Of a stretch of 64,000 nt of DNA, positions 46,357 to 55,907 are shown piece by piece (within the stretch, counting starts at the first letter, position 1; each line of letters opens with the position of its first letter). The translations under genes and the position numbers were made by a program. Below the pieces are notes generated by a model that did no database searches, was not told the origin of the DNA, and saw nothing but the letters and a program-made list of their open reading frames with translations. The stretch is from Paraburkholderia xenovorans LB400. Lineage in GTDB: Bacteria > Pseudomonadota > Gammaproteobacteria > Burkholderiales > Burkholderiaceae. The stretch is taken from the NCBI RefSeq assembly GCF_000013645.1, contig NC_007951.1, forward strand, positions 1,922,001 through 1,986,000. Reading direction: 5' to 3'.

Positions 46357-47136
46357 TCAGCCGGGTCTACGCGGTAAAGTCCGTGCGGCGTCTACCGGAT
46401 CGAGCTCGTCCCGCGAGATAAGGTAGTCCAGCCGCGACACTTCTTCGTTGCCGAGGTACGTGCTGCGCAGGTCGAACACTGCGCCCACCGGCAACTGCTG
46501 CATCAAGCTATGCCGTGCGACGAGCGTGGCCTCGTCCGCGCCGCCCATCACGCCGTGCGGATCTTTCAGTTGCCGGATCGCGTATTTCTCGTGCAGGAAC
46601 TGCGGCTTCCACAGCGGGACCACGACCCACTTGCCGAGCCGGACCGCTTCCTCATACGCGCCGACGCAGTCGTCCAGCGTGCCGTTTTCGAAGTGATAGC
46701 CCGATTCCGCGAGCGCGTACTGCGTGATCGCGGCGCGCGAGAACCGGCTGATGCCTGCGCCGGGACCGATGCCCTGAATGCGCTTTTCCATCCGCGCGAC
46801 GGCTTCGGGTTTGCGCAGGTCGTCGATAGTCGAGACGACGTCCTCCGGCACGTAATCCGGTACACCCCAGTACGCATACGGGCGGTAAAGCACGGTGACC
46901 TTCTCAAACTGGTCGGCCATCGGATCGAAATAGACGCCGTGGCTGTCCGGCAGCCATGCACTGCACAGCATGTCGGCCGTGCCGTCACGCAATTGCTCGA
47001 ACGCCCTTTCGTGCGGTGCGGTTGTTTCGACAACCGGCACGCCGTGGCTGGCGAGAATCGAGCGCACCACACCCGATGCTGCGTGATGAAAGGACAGGTC
47101 AATCGTGACGAGACGGACTTCGGCTTGTGTACTCAT
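46357..47136 (-). CDS. glycine betaine-type (OpuAC) substrate-binding protein without signal peptide
   Basis: This 259-residue periplasmic-binding-protein fold of the OpuAC group starts VRLVTIDLSFHHAASGVVRS, with SAWLPDSHGVYFDP and KWVVVPLWKPQFL. Tryptophans that could form an aromatic box are present. There is no signal peptide, lipobox or ABC transporter gene nearby, so it may act in the cytoplasm or be an orphan. It follows a secreted yellow-family protein gene by 105 bases. Confidence 0.8.
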   Translation of the reverse strand: MSTQAEVRLVTIDLSFHHAASGVVRSILASHGVPVVETTAPHERAFEQLRDGTADMLCSAWLPDSHGVYFDPMADQFEKVTVLYRPYAYWGVPDYVPEDVVSTIDDLRKPEAVARMEKRIQGIGPGAGISRFSRAAITQYALAESGYHFENGTLDDCVGAYEEAVRLGKWVVVPLWKPQFLHEKYAIRQLKDPHGVMGGADEATLVARHSLMQQLPVGAVFDLRSTYLGNEEVSRLDYLISRDELDPVDAARTLPRRPG

Positions 47137-47241
47137 TTTGAGGTACCTCGGGAGCGGCGCCCGGCCCGCAGGCCGGGACGTCCGGTGAACGGACGCGCGC
47201 GATGCCGGCTTCCCTGACGACGGCGCGCGGGGGATCTCTGC

Positions 47242-48375
47242 TTACCGCAGGCCGGCTGGCAGGTTGACCCGGTAGAGCGCGACCGGGAAATGCACGGTGG
47301 AGTGGCCGTGGTTGAACGCGGGCGCGCCGTCGATCTGCGGAACCGGCAGATAGATGTGCCCGTGGCCGTCGACGAACGGCGCATCGACCCAGCGCAGGCG
47401 CTTGTCGCGCGCGAGCATCGAAATCGTGCCGCCGGGCGCACGCCGCATCAGCGAGTTGTCGGCGAGCGGCGTGTAGTACAGGCTGCCGTCCGCGCCCATT
47501 GCGGTGCCGCCGACGGGCGGGTTGTCGAACCACGTGCTTACGTGCTGTGCGAGCGCGTCGTCGCTGAGCGTGTCGTCGTCGAGGTAGCGCGTTTCGATCT
47601 GCGAAAGCGGACCCGACAGCGGACCGAAGTAGAAGGTCCGTCCGTCCGGACTCAGTTCAAGCGGGTCGGCGTTCACTTTCAGTGGCTGTCCGTCGCCGGC
47701 CGTCAGCACCTTGCCGTTGACGACAATCGTGTCCTGCGCGCGTGCGCGGGCGAACGACATGCCGTCGAAGCGTCGCCGCACGCTGCCGTCGTCGAGATTG
47801 AGCACGAGAATCGCACCTTCGCCTGCGTCGGTCAGATACGCGTGATTCCCGTTGATGCGGATGTCGTCGACGTACGTATGCGAGCGAATCGCTTCCTTCG
47901 GAAACGTGTAGACGCGGATCACCGTGTCAGTGCGCGGGTCGACATGAACCACCTTCGCGCCGTCCGCGACGGGTGTGCCGCCGAACTCGGGAGAGCCGGT
48001 GTCGACGATCCACAGGTCACCGTGCGCATCTTCGTGAATCGCGTTGACGCTGACGAACGTGTGCGCTGCGTCGCTGCCCGGCTTCCAGCCGTTCCAGGCG
48101 GCATCCGGGTAGGGCTTCAGCGTGCCGTTCTTTTCAGCGATGGCAACTGCAGGCCCGGTATTGCCGGTCCAGCGCGGCGAGCTGACGATGAAGCGTCCGT
48201 GCGCATCGACCGCGACGGCGTTCCACGGCATCTGCGTGTTCTCACGCACGGTGGCGAGCTTTGCCGTCTGCACCATCGGTGCGGATGCGGGCGCTGCATC
48301 GGCGAGTGAAACGGCACTGCCTAACAAGGCAGCGACAAACAGGGCTAAACGACGTTGGGTGAAGGTACGCAGCAC
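47242..48375 (-). CDS. secreted major royal jelly/yellow-family beta-propeller protein
   Basis: This 377-residue protein has a signal peptide (LALFVAALLGSAVSLADA, cleavage near residue 27). The rest is a six-bladed propeller of the MRJP/yellow/SMP-30 kind: LWIVDTGSPEFGG, DIRINGNHAYLTDAGEGAIL and a late FVDGHGHIYLPVPQ. Bacterial members are found in the periplasm; their substrate is unknown. It is divergent from a LysR gene. Confidence 0.82.
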   Translation of the reverse strand: MLRTFTQRRLALFVAALLGSAVSLADAAPASAPMVQTAKLATVRENTQMPWNAVAVDAHGRFIVSSPRWTGNTGPAVAIAEKNGTLKPYPDAAWNGWKPGSDAAHTFVSVNAIHEDAHGDLWIVDTGSPEFGGTPVADGAKVVHVDPRTDTVIRVYTFPKEAIRSHTYVDDIRINGNHAYLTDAGEGAILVLNLDDGSVRRRFDGMSFARARAQDTIVVNGKVLTAGDGQPLKVNADPLELSPDGRTFYFGPLSGPLSQIETRYLDDDTLSDDALAQHVSTWFDNPPVGGTAMGADGSLYYTPLADNSLMRRAPGGTISMLARDKRLRWVDAPFVDGHGHIYLPVPQIDGAPAFNHGHSTVHFPVALYRVNLPAGLR

Positions 48376-48515
48376 GTTTTTCTCCGGCAGTGAATGAACG
48401 GTTGCGTCGGATTATGGTTGCCGGCTCAGGGCGGAAACAGGCGCAAGCAGCGCAATCAGCTTCGTGATAATTTTGAAAATCGCTCATGCACCTGTCTGCG
48501 GGGAGGCACATTTCA

Positions 48516-49415
48516 ATGATCAGACTGGAAGACCTGCGGATTTTCCTTTTCGCCGCGGACAACGGCAGCCTGTCGGCAGCGGCACGCCAGTTGGACCTGA
48601 CGCCAGCGGTTGCGAGCGTTGGCCTCAAGCGGCTGGAGGCGGAACTCGGCACGCGGCTGCTCGCGCGCTCGACGCGCAGCCTGCGGCTTACGCCGGACGG
48701 CGAACGCTATTTGCAGTACGCGCGCAACGTGATGGAGCAGGTGGATGCAGGTCGCAACGCGGTAGCACACGGCCGCAGGATGATCGGCGGCGCGGTTTCA
48801 CTGTCGGTGCCGTCCGATCTGGGGCGTCACGCGCTGCTCGAATGGCTCGACGAGTTTCAGGTGCAATATCCGGACGTATCGCTGCAGGTCCGCATCGGCG
48901 ATCACGTGACCGACATGTTCCGTGCACCCATCGGCCTTGCGATCCGCTACGGCGTGCCCGAAGACTCGACGCTGGTCGCGTTGCCGCTCGCGCCGGACAA
49001 CCGGCGTGTGCTGTGCGCGTCGCCCGCATATTTCGCGCGCCACGGTCGCCCGGAGACGCCGGCCGACCTGCGCAGGCACAACTGCCTGCGCTTTGCGCTG
49101 AGCGACACGCTGCATGATCGCTGGACTTTCTTCAGCGGCGGCAAGCCCGACGTGGTGAGTGTGCGCGGCAACCGCAGCAGCGACGACGGAGAACTGGTCC
49201 GGCGCTGGGCCGTGGCGGGGTTCGGGATCGCGTACAAGTCAAGGCTGGACGTGCTGAACGACCTGCGCGCCGGCCGCCTCGAAGCGGCGCTGACGGGATT
49301 CGACGGAGAAGGCGCGCCGCTGCACCTCGTCTGCGCACATCGGACGATGCTGTCGCCGACGGTCAACGCGCTGCGCGATTTCCTGTTGCAGAGGATCGGT
49401 GCCTATCTGGCGTAG
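48516..49415 (+). CDS. LysR-family regulator
   Basis: This 299-residue protein from MIRLEDLRIFLFAADNGSLS (GGGAGG before the ATG at 48516) has a standard LysR helix-turn-helix and binding domain (IGGAVSLSVPSDLGRHALLE). It lies between a divergent secreted protein gene and a downstream MDR gene; the dyad at 49420 suggests control of the latter. Confidence 0.92.
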   Translation: MIRLEDLRIFLFAADNGSLSAAARQLDLTPAVASVGLKRLEAELGTRLLARSTRSLRLTPDGERYLQYARNVMEQVDAGRNAVAHGRRMIGGAVSLSVPSDLGRHALLEWLDEFQVQYPDVSLQVRIGDHVTDMFRAPIGLAIRYGVPEDSTLVALPLAPDNRRVLCASPAYFARHGRPETPADLRRHNCLRFALSDTLHDRWTFFSGGKPDVVSVRGNRSSDDGELVRRWAVAGFGIAYKSRLDVLNDLRAGRLEAALTGFDGEGAPLHLVCAHRTMLSPTVNALRDFLLQRIGAYLA

Positions 49416-49419
49416 GCCG

Positions 49420-49440
49420 GTTTCAATAGAATTTTGAAAC
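49420..49440. promoter_or_regulatory. GTTTCAA dyad before the MDR gene
   Basis: GTTTCAA, 7 bases and TTGAAAC form a perfect 7-bp dyad right after the LysR stop. A similar AATTTTGAAAA appears at 48469-48479 upstream of LysR. Both may be bound by this regulator. Confidence 0.45.
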
Positions 49441-49583
49441 TGATATTGCACTTCGCGCCTGTTACCCGGCGCGATACAGGCTGATCATACGCACCAGTTG
49501 GGCAAGTTCCGGGCAGTAAGTATGTCGTCTGCTGTGGCTGGCTGCCCTGATGCGATCTTCCCGTTCAAGCCTGGAGTGCAACG

Positions 49584-50597
49584 ATGAAAGCTATTGGTTA
49601 CTACCGCAATTTGCCGGTCAGCGATCCGGAATCGCTGGTCGATCTGACCTTGCCCGAGCCGGTGCCGGGCGAGCGCGACCTGCTGGTCGAAGTGCGGGCG
49701 GTGTCAGTCAATCCGGTCGACGTGAAGGTGCGCGCCGGCATGGCGCCGGAAGCCGGTCAGCCGAAGGTGATCGGCTGGGATGCGGCTGGCGTCGTGCGCG
49801 CGGTCGGCAAGGGCGTCACGCTGTTCAAGCCGGGCGACAAGGTCTGGTACGCCGGCTCGCTGCTGCGGGCGGGAACCAACAGCGAACTGCACGTCGTCGA
49901 CGAGCGGATCGTCGGGCAGATGCCACAGACGCTCGATTTCGCCGCCGCGGCTGCGTTGCCGCTGACGACGATTACCGCATGGGAACTGCTGTTCGACCGT
50001 TTGAACGTGCCGGAAAGCGCGAAGCCGGGCGGCGCGACGCTGCTTGTGATCGGTGCGGCCGGCGGCGTTGGTTCGATTCTCGTGCAACTCGCGCGCAAGC
50101 TGACCGGCCTCACGGTGATCGGCACCGCGTCGCGGCCGGAAACCACGCAGTGGGTCAGCGGTCTCGGCGCCCACCACGTGATCGACCATACGAAACCGCT
50201 GTCCGAAGAACTGAAGCGCATCGGTTTCGATGGCGTCGACTACATCGCGAGCCTGAACCAGACGGACCATCACTTCGAGCAGATCGTCGCGTCGGTCAAC
50301 CCGCAGGGGCACATTGCGCTGATCGACGATCCCGAACTGTTCGACTTCCGCAAGCTGAAGACGAAGAGCGTGTCGCTGCACTGGGAATTCATGTACACGC
50401 GCTCGATGTTCGCGACGCCCGACCAGATCCGTCAGCATGAACTGCTGAGCCGCGTCGCGTCGCTGATCGACTCGGGTGTGCTGCGCACGACGCTGAACGA
50501 AACGTTCGGGACGATCAACGCCGCGAACCTGCGGCGCGCGCACGAACTGATCGAGACCAATCGCGCGCGCGGCAAGATCGTGCTTGAAGGGTTCTGA
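49584..50597 (+). CDS. MDR-family zinc-type alcohol dehydrogenase / quinone oxidoreductase
   Basis: This 337-residue protein has an N-terminal GroES-like domain (VNPVDVKVRAG, VIGWDAAGVVRAVG) and a Rossmann domain (LLVIGAAGGVGSILVQLARK). The catalytic zinc ligands of alcohol dehydrogenases are not evident, so it is better seen as an NADPH quinone/enone reductase of the ZADH type. The ATG at 49584 follows a GTGCAACG leader. It begins a redox set with a nitroreductase. Confidence 0.9.
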   Translation: MKAIGYYRNLPVSDPESLVDLTLPEPVPGERDLLVEVRAVSVNPVDVKVRAGMAPEAGQPKVIGWDAAGVVRAVGKGVTLFKPGDKVWYAGSLLRAGTNSELHVVDERIVGQMPQTLDFAAAAALPLTTITAWELLFDRLNVPESAKPGGATLLVIGAAGGVGSILVQLARKLTGLTVIGTASRPETTQWVSGLGAHHVIDHTKPLSEELKRIGFDGVDYIASLNQTDHHFEQIVASVNPQGHIALIDDPELFDFRKLKTKSVSLHWEFMYTRSMFATPDQIRQHELLSRVASLIDSGVLRTTLNETFGTINAANLRRAHELIETNRARGKIVLEGF

Positions 50598-50680
50598 GCG
50601 AAGCGCTTTACGGGTTGGTCCGGCTGTGCCCCATGCTGCCGGGCCGGCTGACATTTTTATCGACGAGGGAGGGCAGCATC

Positions 50681-51334
50681 GTGAATATTGCAGGCTATGC
50701 GAAGAAGCGGTACTCGACGAAAGCGTTCGATCCCGCGCGCAAGGTGCCCGACGAAACCATTGCACAGTTGCGCGAGCTGATTCGTTTCAGCCCGTCGTCG
50801 GTGAATTCACAGCCATGGCACTTCGTCGTCGCGTCGAGCGACGACGCGAAGGCACGTGTCGCGAAGGCGGCACAGGGTCGCTTCGCTTATAACGAGCCGA
50901 AAGTACGCAACGCATCGCACGTGTTCGTGCTGTGCGCACGTGTGCTGATCGACGATGTGCATCTTGCGAGTGTGCTGTTGCAGGAAGAGAACGATGGGCG
51001 CTTCGTCAGCGCCGACGCGCGCAACGCGCAGCGGAACTCGCGGCAGGGTTACGTCGACACGCATCGCTACGAGCTAAAGGACGCGCAGCACTGGATGGAG
51101 AAGCAGGTCTATCTCGCGCTGGGGACGCTGCTGCTCGGCGCAGCAGCGCTCGACGTGGACGCCTGCCCGATGGAGGGCTTCGACGCGAAGGTGCTCGACG
51201 ACGAGCTGGGTTTGCGCGGAAAGGGCTTCACCAGTGTGGCGCTTGTGGGACTCGGCTATAGCGGAGAGGGCGATTTCAACAAGGCGCTGCCGAAATCCCG
51301 TCTGGCGGATGAGGTGGTCTTTACGGACATTTGA
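50681..51334 (+). CDS. nfsB: oxygen-insensitive NAD(P)H nitroreductase (NfsB type)
   Basis: This 217-residue FMN protein starts with GTG at 50681 (VNIAGYAKKRYSTKAFDPAR) after GAGGGAGGG. Motifs RYSTKAFD, FSPSSVNSQPWHF and GLRGKGFTSVALVGLGYSG match NfsB. It reduces nitroaromatics or quinones with two-electron steps. Length equals the usual 217. A longer frame upstream exists but lacks a ribosome site. Confidence 0.93.
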   Translation: MNIAGYAKKRYSTKAFDPARKVPDETIAQLRELIRFSPSSVNSQPWHFVVASSDDAKARVAKAAQGRFAYNEPKVRNASHVFVLCARVLIDDVHLASVLLQEENDGRFVSADARNAQRNSRQGYVDTHRYELKDAQHWMEKQVYLALGTLLLGAAALDVDACPMEGFDAKVLDDELGLRGKGFTSVALVGLGYSGEGDFNKALPKSRLADEVVFTDI

Positions 51335-51430
51335 GTCCGGTAACGGACCAGCGTGCCGCAGAGTATTCAACGCGCCTGTATATAGCGCACTGTCCGGCTT
51401 CATCATGCGGTCGACGGGAGATTCACGCTC

Positions 51431-51718
51431 ATGGGTATCAAATTCATCGTCGCGGTGATTACCACCGAACCCGCTCACGCGGATGCCGTCGAACAGGCGC
51501 TGCAAGCCGCCGTGCCCGCAGTGCGCGCGGAACCCGGCTGTATTCAATACGACCTGCACAGGGATCAGTCGAAACCAGGCCGGTTTGTCATGATCGAGCA
51601 GTGGAGCAACGAGCAGGCGTTGAAGGCGCATGGCGAAGCAGAGGCGTTCCGGAAACTGTCGGCCCTGCTCAGTGGCCGGGCGTCCCTCGAGATCACCGAT
51701 CTGGCAAAAATTGCGTGA
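51431..51718 (+). CDS. antibiotic biosynthesis monooxygenase-type quinol monooxygenase
   Basis: This 95-residue ferredoxin-like ABM-domain protein has AVPAVRAEPGCIQYDLHRD and RFVMIEQWSNEQALKAHGEA, like YgiN-type quinol monooxygenases. The neighbouring nitroreductase and MDR enzymes suggest quinone handling. Confidence 0.88.
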   Translation: MGIKFIVAVITTEPAHADAVEQALQAAVPAVRAEPGCIQYDLHRDQSKPGRFVMIEQWSNEQALKAHGEAEAFRKLSALLSGRASLEITDLAKIA

Positions 51719-51775
51719 CGAACCCGTAGGCTGTGTGCATCGGCAGCCGACCGGATTGCGGAGGGAGTATCTGGC

Positions 51776-52135
51776 ATGCTGGCAGCGATTTCGACGCTTC
51801 TGCTGTTCCAGTTCGTTGGCGAGACGCTGGCGACGGTGACGCACGTGCCCGTACCCGGGCCGTTGATCGGCATGGTACTGCTGCTCGCGTGGCTGATGGT
51901 CCGTGGCGGGCCTTCGGTAGAGCTGGAGCGTTTCGGTCGCAGCCTGCTGTCGTGGCTGGCGCTGCTGTTCGTGCCGGCCGCCACCGGTCTTGTCACGGGA
52001 CTCAGACTTCTCGAGGCCGACTGGTGGCGTATTGCGCTTGCCATTGCGGTGTCCACCGCGCTGGGTCTGGCGACGACAGGGTGGTTGATGGACAGGCTGA
52101 CCAGGCTCATCCATGGCGGGCAGGGGCAACCATGA
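51776..52135 (+). CDS. lrgA: LrgA/CidA-family holin-like membrane protein
   Basis: This 119-residue protein has four hydrophobic helices with the family motifs HVPVPGPLIGMVLLLAWL and LLSWLALLFVPAATGLV. LrgA-type proteins affect murein hydrolase export, cell lysis and in some bacteria pyruvate uptake. It overlaps lrgB by 4 bases (ATGA). Confidence 0.88.
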   Translation: MLAAISTLLLFQFVGETLATVTHVPVPGPLIGMVLLLAWLMVRGGPSVELERFGRSLLSWLALLFVPAATGLVTGLRLLEADWWRIALAIAVSTALGLATTGWLMDRLTRLIHGGQGQP

Positions 52136-52854
52136 CATTCACACTCGGACCGAGCCTCACTGAAGCCGTGCTGAGGACCCCGGTGTGGGGGCTACTGGCC
52201 ACGTTGGCTGCATACCAGATCGGGCTGGTGGCTAACCGGCTCGCGAAGGGCAACGTGCTTGCTAATCCGGTGCTGGTGTCGGTGCTCCCGCTCGTGGTCC
52301 TGCTGACGGCGACGCACATCCCCTATCAGAGCTATTTCGCAGGCGCGAAATTCGTGCATTTCCTGCTCGGGCCGGCAACTGTGGCGCTTGCGCTGCCAAT
52401 GTACCGTAATCTGCACCATATCCGCCGCACTGCGGGCGCGCTCGTTCCGGCGTTGTGCGCGGGCTCGATTGTATCTGCGGGTGCCGCATTTCTGATCGGC
52501 AAGTATTCCGGCGCCGCGCCAGTGGTGACGGCTTCGCTGATTGCGCATTCGGCCACCACGCCCATCGCGATGAGCATATCGGCCGGGATTGGTGGAGACC
52601 CGGCGTTGACCGCCACCTTCACGCTGTTCACCGGAATCATGGGCGTGCTGCTCGTACGCCTGATTTCCGCATTGGTACGCGTAACGGATTCACGTGCGCA
52701 GGGGTTAGCTGCAGGTACGGCCGGGCATGGACTGACGACGGCTCATATGCTGTCGATTAACGAAACCGCCGGTGCTTTCGGAGGACTGGCCATCGGCATG
52801 AATGGCGTGTTGACCGCTCTCCTGGCACCGATGCTGGCGTCGTTGGTGCGATGA
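52132..52854 (+). CDS. lrgB: LrgB-family membrane protein
   Basis: This 240-residue polytopic protein has FLLGPATVALALPMY, ASLIAHSATTPIAMSISAGI, AAGTAGHGLTTAHM and a final GLAIGMNGVLTALLAPML helix, all LrgB landmarks. It is coupled to lrgA. A second, truncated copy of its tail lies at 23322-23414, next to mobile-element remains. Confidence 0.93.
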   Translation: MTFTLGPSLTEAVLRTPVWGLLATLAAYQIGLVANRLAKGNVLANPVLVSVLPLVVLLTATHIPYQSYFAGAKFVHFLLGPATVALALPMYRNLHHIRRTAGALVPALCAGSIVSAGAAFLIGKYSGAAPVVTASLIAHSATTPIAMSISAGIGGDPALTATFTLFTGIMGVLLVRLISALVRVTDSRAQGLAAGTAGHGLTTAHMLSINETAGAFGGLAIGMNGVLTALLAPMLASLVR

Positions 52855-53277
52855 AACCCGATTAGGGAAACGAGTTTGCAAAAACAGCGCCCTCCAGCGG
52901 CTACACATACTGAATTGCCAGACTGTTCGGCATCGGTTATGTATAAAAACCCAGTTCGATTTTCCGCAGAATGATCGACGATGAGATTTAAAGTTAGGCT
53001 AGGTGTTTTTAGTCACAGGGGAATAAAAGGATCAAGACGGGGCGACGTGCTCTTTTGCTGGGCTTCGTGTGAAACCTATTACCCCAACGGAGCGTCAACC
53101 CGCCCGGTTGTGTGAGTTCGATATCGTTCATGGTTGGCCCGGATAGACGGCAGGAAAGGCCCAGCCGCAATCCAGCGGTCTTGGAGATACGTGCTGCGAC
53201 TGGCAACCTTGCCTGTCAACTTACCGGTTCATGCTCCGCTCACGGGTCTGGCAGCCCAGACGACCAAGCGACAAGCG
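52855..53277. other. intergenic region after lrgB
   Basis: These 423 bases lie between convergent units and show no gene, clear terminator or repeat. A moderately AT-rich patch at 52930-53010 is the only compositional feature. Confidence 0.4.
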
Positions 53278-54042
53278 TCAACTGACGCTACTATGTACGG
53301 CCGTGTGGGCACGTTCGCCGCGGACCCACTGCTCCCAGTCCATGCAGCGGATGCTGAAGAACGTTCTCGTGTCGATGAATACGGCGTTGTGCTCCTGCTG
53401 GGCTCCGGTCATCAGCGGGTCGGTGAAACAGGCGTGAGCGTCATCGGGTGTCCGGAACCAAGCCTCGACGAAACCATCGACCGGAGGCTGGGTATTTTCA
53501 TATTCGGCATCCACGAGGGGATTGGCGACGTAGCGGGAGATGCCCTGGGTCGCGATGACGTTCAACGCATGATCGTCCCAATGCCGGCGGAACGCGCTCG
53601 GCTCCATGCCAGGTCGCCGTCTCATCGAGGTGATTACCCTGAGACCGCGCCCCGTGTCGAGCGGACCCTTTGGGGCGCCATTGACCGCCACGCGCTCCTC
53701 GCAAAGCAGCCAGGCGGAGGAACTATCCAGAAAATCCGCTTCGAGCTTGCAGGCGACGTCTTTGAATGAGGCTGCATTGTGGAGAGTGTCGAAGGCGAGA
53801 ACATCGACTGCCTCGTAACGGTACCGGAGGTCACTGGGAGGCCCCGATAGTGGCGCGGGCTCTGTGCGCGGTGTCCTTGTATAGAACCGGAATCCGTCAC
53901 TGTTGCTGGCGAGATCGGCGAGCGTGGCGGCAAAGTCGTCCCAAGCTAATGCGAATCTCGCTGCCTCTGCGGCGGTCATATTCATGCCGTCACGAGGGAC
54001 CAATGTATGGAAGATCTTGTACATATTCGCGTCCGTTTTCAT
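53278..54042 (-). CDS. EthD-domain protein, duplicated ferredoxin-like fold
   Basis: This 254-residue protein has a second half (about 135-235: RVITSMRRRPGMEPSAFRRH, WDDHALNV, EAWFRTPDDAHACF) that fits the EthD/dimeric alpha-beta barrel fold; the first half looks like a diverged copy. EthD proteins assist oxidative degradation. It overlaps the luciferase-like gene by 4 bases, so the two work together. Confidence 0.75.
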   Translation of the reverse strand: MKTDANMYKIFHTLVPRDGMNMTAAEAARFALAWDDFAATLADLASNSDGFRFYTRTPRTEPAPLSGPPSDLRYRYEAVDVLAFDTLHNAASFKDVACKLEADFLDSSSAWLLCEERVAVNGAPKGPLDTGRGLRVITSMRRRPGMEPSAFRRHWDDHALNVIATQGISRYVANPLVDAEYENTQPPVDGFVEAWFRTPDDAHACFTDPLMTGAQQEHNAVFIDTRTFFSIRCMDWEQWVRGERAHTAVHSSVS

Positions 54043-55100
54043 GGGGCTGTGCGGCCGAGATCCATGTCGGCGTGGATGAACATTTCGCTGACCATTTCCA
54101 GGGAACGGATACGGTCCTCAAGGCGGTACATCTGCGTCGTCATCATCAGTTCGTCTGCTCCGGTAGCCTCAAGGAGTTCCGTCAGCACCGAGCGAACGGT
54201 TTCGGGGCTTCCGATCGCTTGCCCGCGCCGACGCTGGCGGACAAAGGCCAGGTCTTCTTGCGTCCATGGGTGAGCCGCAACCTCCTCCGGTGAAGGCAGT
54301 TTGCCCGGACGTCCCTGGAACAGAAGCCGGAACATGAGGTCAGCCGACCGCGCTATTTGATCGGCTTCCTCGTCGGAGGGCGCACAGACCACCAGTGCCG
54401 TGACAATTGCATAGGGCTCGCTGAGAGCCGCAGAGGGCTTGAAGCTGCGCCGGTAATGCTCGAAGGCGGGTGCTGCTTCTCCCCTACCGAAGTGATGCGC
54501 GAAGGCGAACGGCAGTCCGAGCGACGCTGCCAGACCAGCGCTTTGGACGCTCGCACCGAGAATCCATAGCGCCGGAGGTTCTTCTGCCCGGGGCGAGACG
54601 AATACGTCGCGATATGGATGACCGTCAGGGAAATCGCCACGCAGGAAGCCAGCCAGTTGCCCGAGCTGCAAGGTGAACTGATCGCTGCCGTATCCCGCCA
54701 GGGAACGGGCAAGTACCATCGCAGTACCAGGGTCAGGCGTGGCCCTACCGACGCCAAGATCGATACGGCCCGGATAAAGCGCTGCCAGCGTGCTGAACTG
54801 CTCTGCGACGACCAAGGGGACATGGTTCGGCAACATCACGCCGCCTGCACCGACATGAATGCTGCGGGTGGCCGCTGCTAGCGCGCCGATTGTCACCACC
54901 GGGGCGGAACTGGCAACGCCGGGAACACCGTGATGCTCGGCCATCCAATAGCGGGTGAAACCTAGGTTCTCTGCATGCTGGGCCAGCTTGACGGTCGCTT
55001 CCAGGGCTTGGTGCGTGGTAGTCCCGGAGCCGACCATTGCCGTATCGAGGACAGACAGTCGGGGCGGCCTCATTGCTTTCTGCTGATCCCCATTGGGCAT
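54039..55100 (-). CDS. LLM-class flavin-dependent oxidoreductase
   Basis: This 353-residue luciferase-like TIM barrel has LGFTRYWMAEHHGVPGVASS, HVGAGGVMLPNHVPLVVAEQ, GRIDLGVGRATPDP and PALWILGASVQSAGLA. It is of the LLM alkane/luciferase-like group that uses FMNH2 from a separate reductase. A GACATTTGTC palindrome lies 43 bases upstream, shared with other units of this region. Confidence 0.92.
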   Translation of the reverse strand: MPNGDQQKAMRPPRLSVLDTAMVGSGTTTHQALEATVKLAQHAENLGFTRYWMAEHHGVPGVASSAPVVTIGALAAATRSIHVGAGGVMLPNHVPLVVAEQFSTLAALYPGRIDLGVGRATPDPGTAMVLARSLAGYGSDQFTLQLGQLAGFLRGDFPDGHPYRDVFVSPRAEEPPALWILGASVQSAGLAASLGLPFAFAHHFGRGEAAPAFEHYRRSFKPSAALSEPYAIVTALVVCAPSDEEADQIARSADLMFRLLFQGRPGKLPSPEEVAAHPWTQEDLAFVRQRRRGQAIGSPETVRSVLTELLEATGADELMMTTQMYRLEDRIRSLEMVSEMFIHADMDLGRTAP

Positions 55101-55142
55101 TGCACACCTCCAAATTGTTACGGCGATAATGTGTCACTAACA

Positions 55143-55152
55143 GACATTTGTC
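55143..55152. promoter_or_regulatory. GACATTTGTC operator, LLM oxidoreductase promoter
   Basis: The palindrome is preceded by GTGTCACTAACA, which also resembles the flank at 59209-59218. It is a candidate TetR site. Confidence 0.6.
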
Positions 55153-55850
55153 AATTTGCGACTATATCAGAACGGCGTTGGCATTGGATTGTTGGTGCGC
55201 ATGCTGTTCTCTTGCTAAGGCTCCCGGGCGTGCTAACGGCGCGAATGCATGTGTGGCCATGCGTATCTGTGCTTTCGCGCAAAAAACATAAAACCGGCTC
55301 GGCGGATACACGCATTCTTGCAAAGCGCATGTGTGCCTTGCTGGTTGCGTGCGGTTTCGCACCGGCGTTGAGACAAACGAAGTCGATGCTCCAGGGGAGC
55401 AGTCCTTGCACGGGGACGCGACCATGAATTCCCTCATCACCGACGAAAAACGCGCAACCGCTGGCCAACGGCCTGGTTCGCGTTGCTGCACCGAATTTCG
55501 ATCCGCTTCCTGTAGTCAAGCAGCTCACGGCCGGATGCCCATGCGATTGAGCAGCACCCGGCATTTGGGCCATCCATGTCGCCGCGGAATCCACGCGGCG
55601 GGCAATGAGCGAGCGCCGCGACATCATGCGTGCCGTGAGGGGGCCGGCAATGAGAGCTGGCCGTGTTCCAGCCCAGCGAGGATGGCCGCGCCATCGTGGA
55701 CGGGGAGAGTAATCGCTAAGCCCTGTTGACACTGCAGGCGAAGTAGATGGGTGCCGTCCGCGTGCGGAAAGTCGCGAAGAAGATGAGATGGGGCAATCGG
55801 TGAACAGCCTTTGGGTCAGTCAGTTGCCATCGAAAATAATGTCACAGATT
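55153..55850. other. intergenic region between divergent operators
   Basis: About 700 bases have open frames on both strands but no ribosome site or recognisable domain. They may contain a decayed gene on the minus strand at 55437-55730. I cannot name it. Confidence 0.4.
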
Positions 55851-55860
55851 GACATTTGTC
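55851..55860. promoter_or_regulatory. GACATTTGTC operator, SDR/2-hydroxyacid dehydrogenase promoter
   Basis: An exact copy of the site at 55143 lies 47 bases before the SDR start, preceded by ATGTCACAGATT. It is in the position of a repressor site over the promoter. Confidence 0.6.
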
Positions 55861-55907
55861 TCTTTGTGAACTAATGTCCAATCTTTGAACATGCAAGGTA
55901 GCGCACG

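Noticed and set aside
55151..55732. 193-codon minus-strand frame in the divergent gap
   Set aside because: Rich in Arg, Ser and Cys, no domain, and it overlaps the operator sites; at most a remnant.
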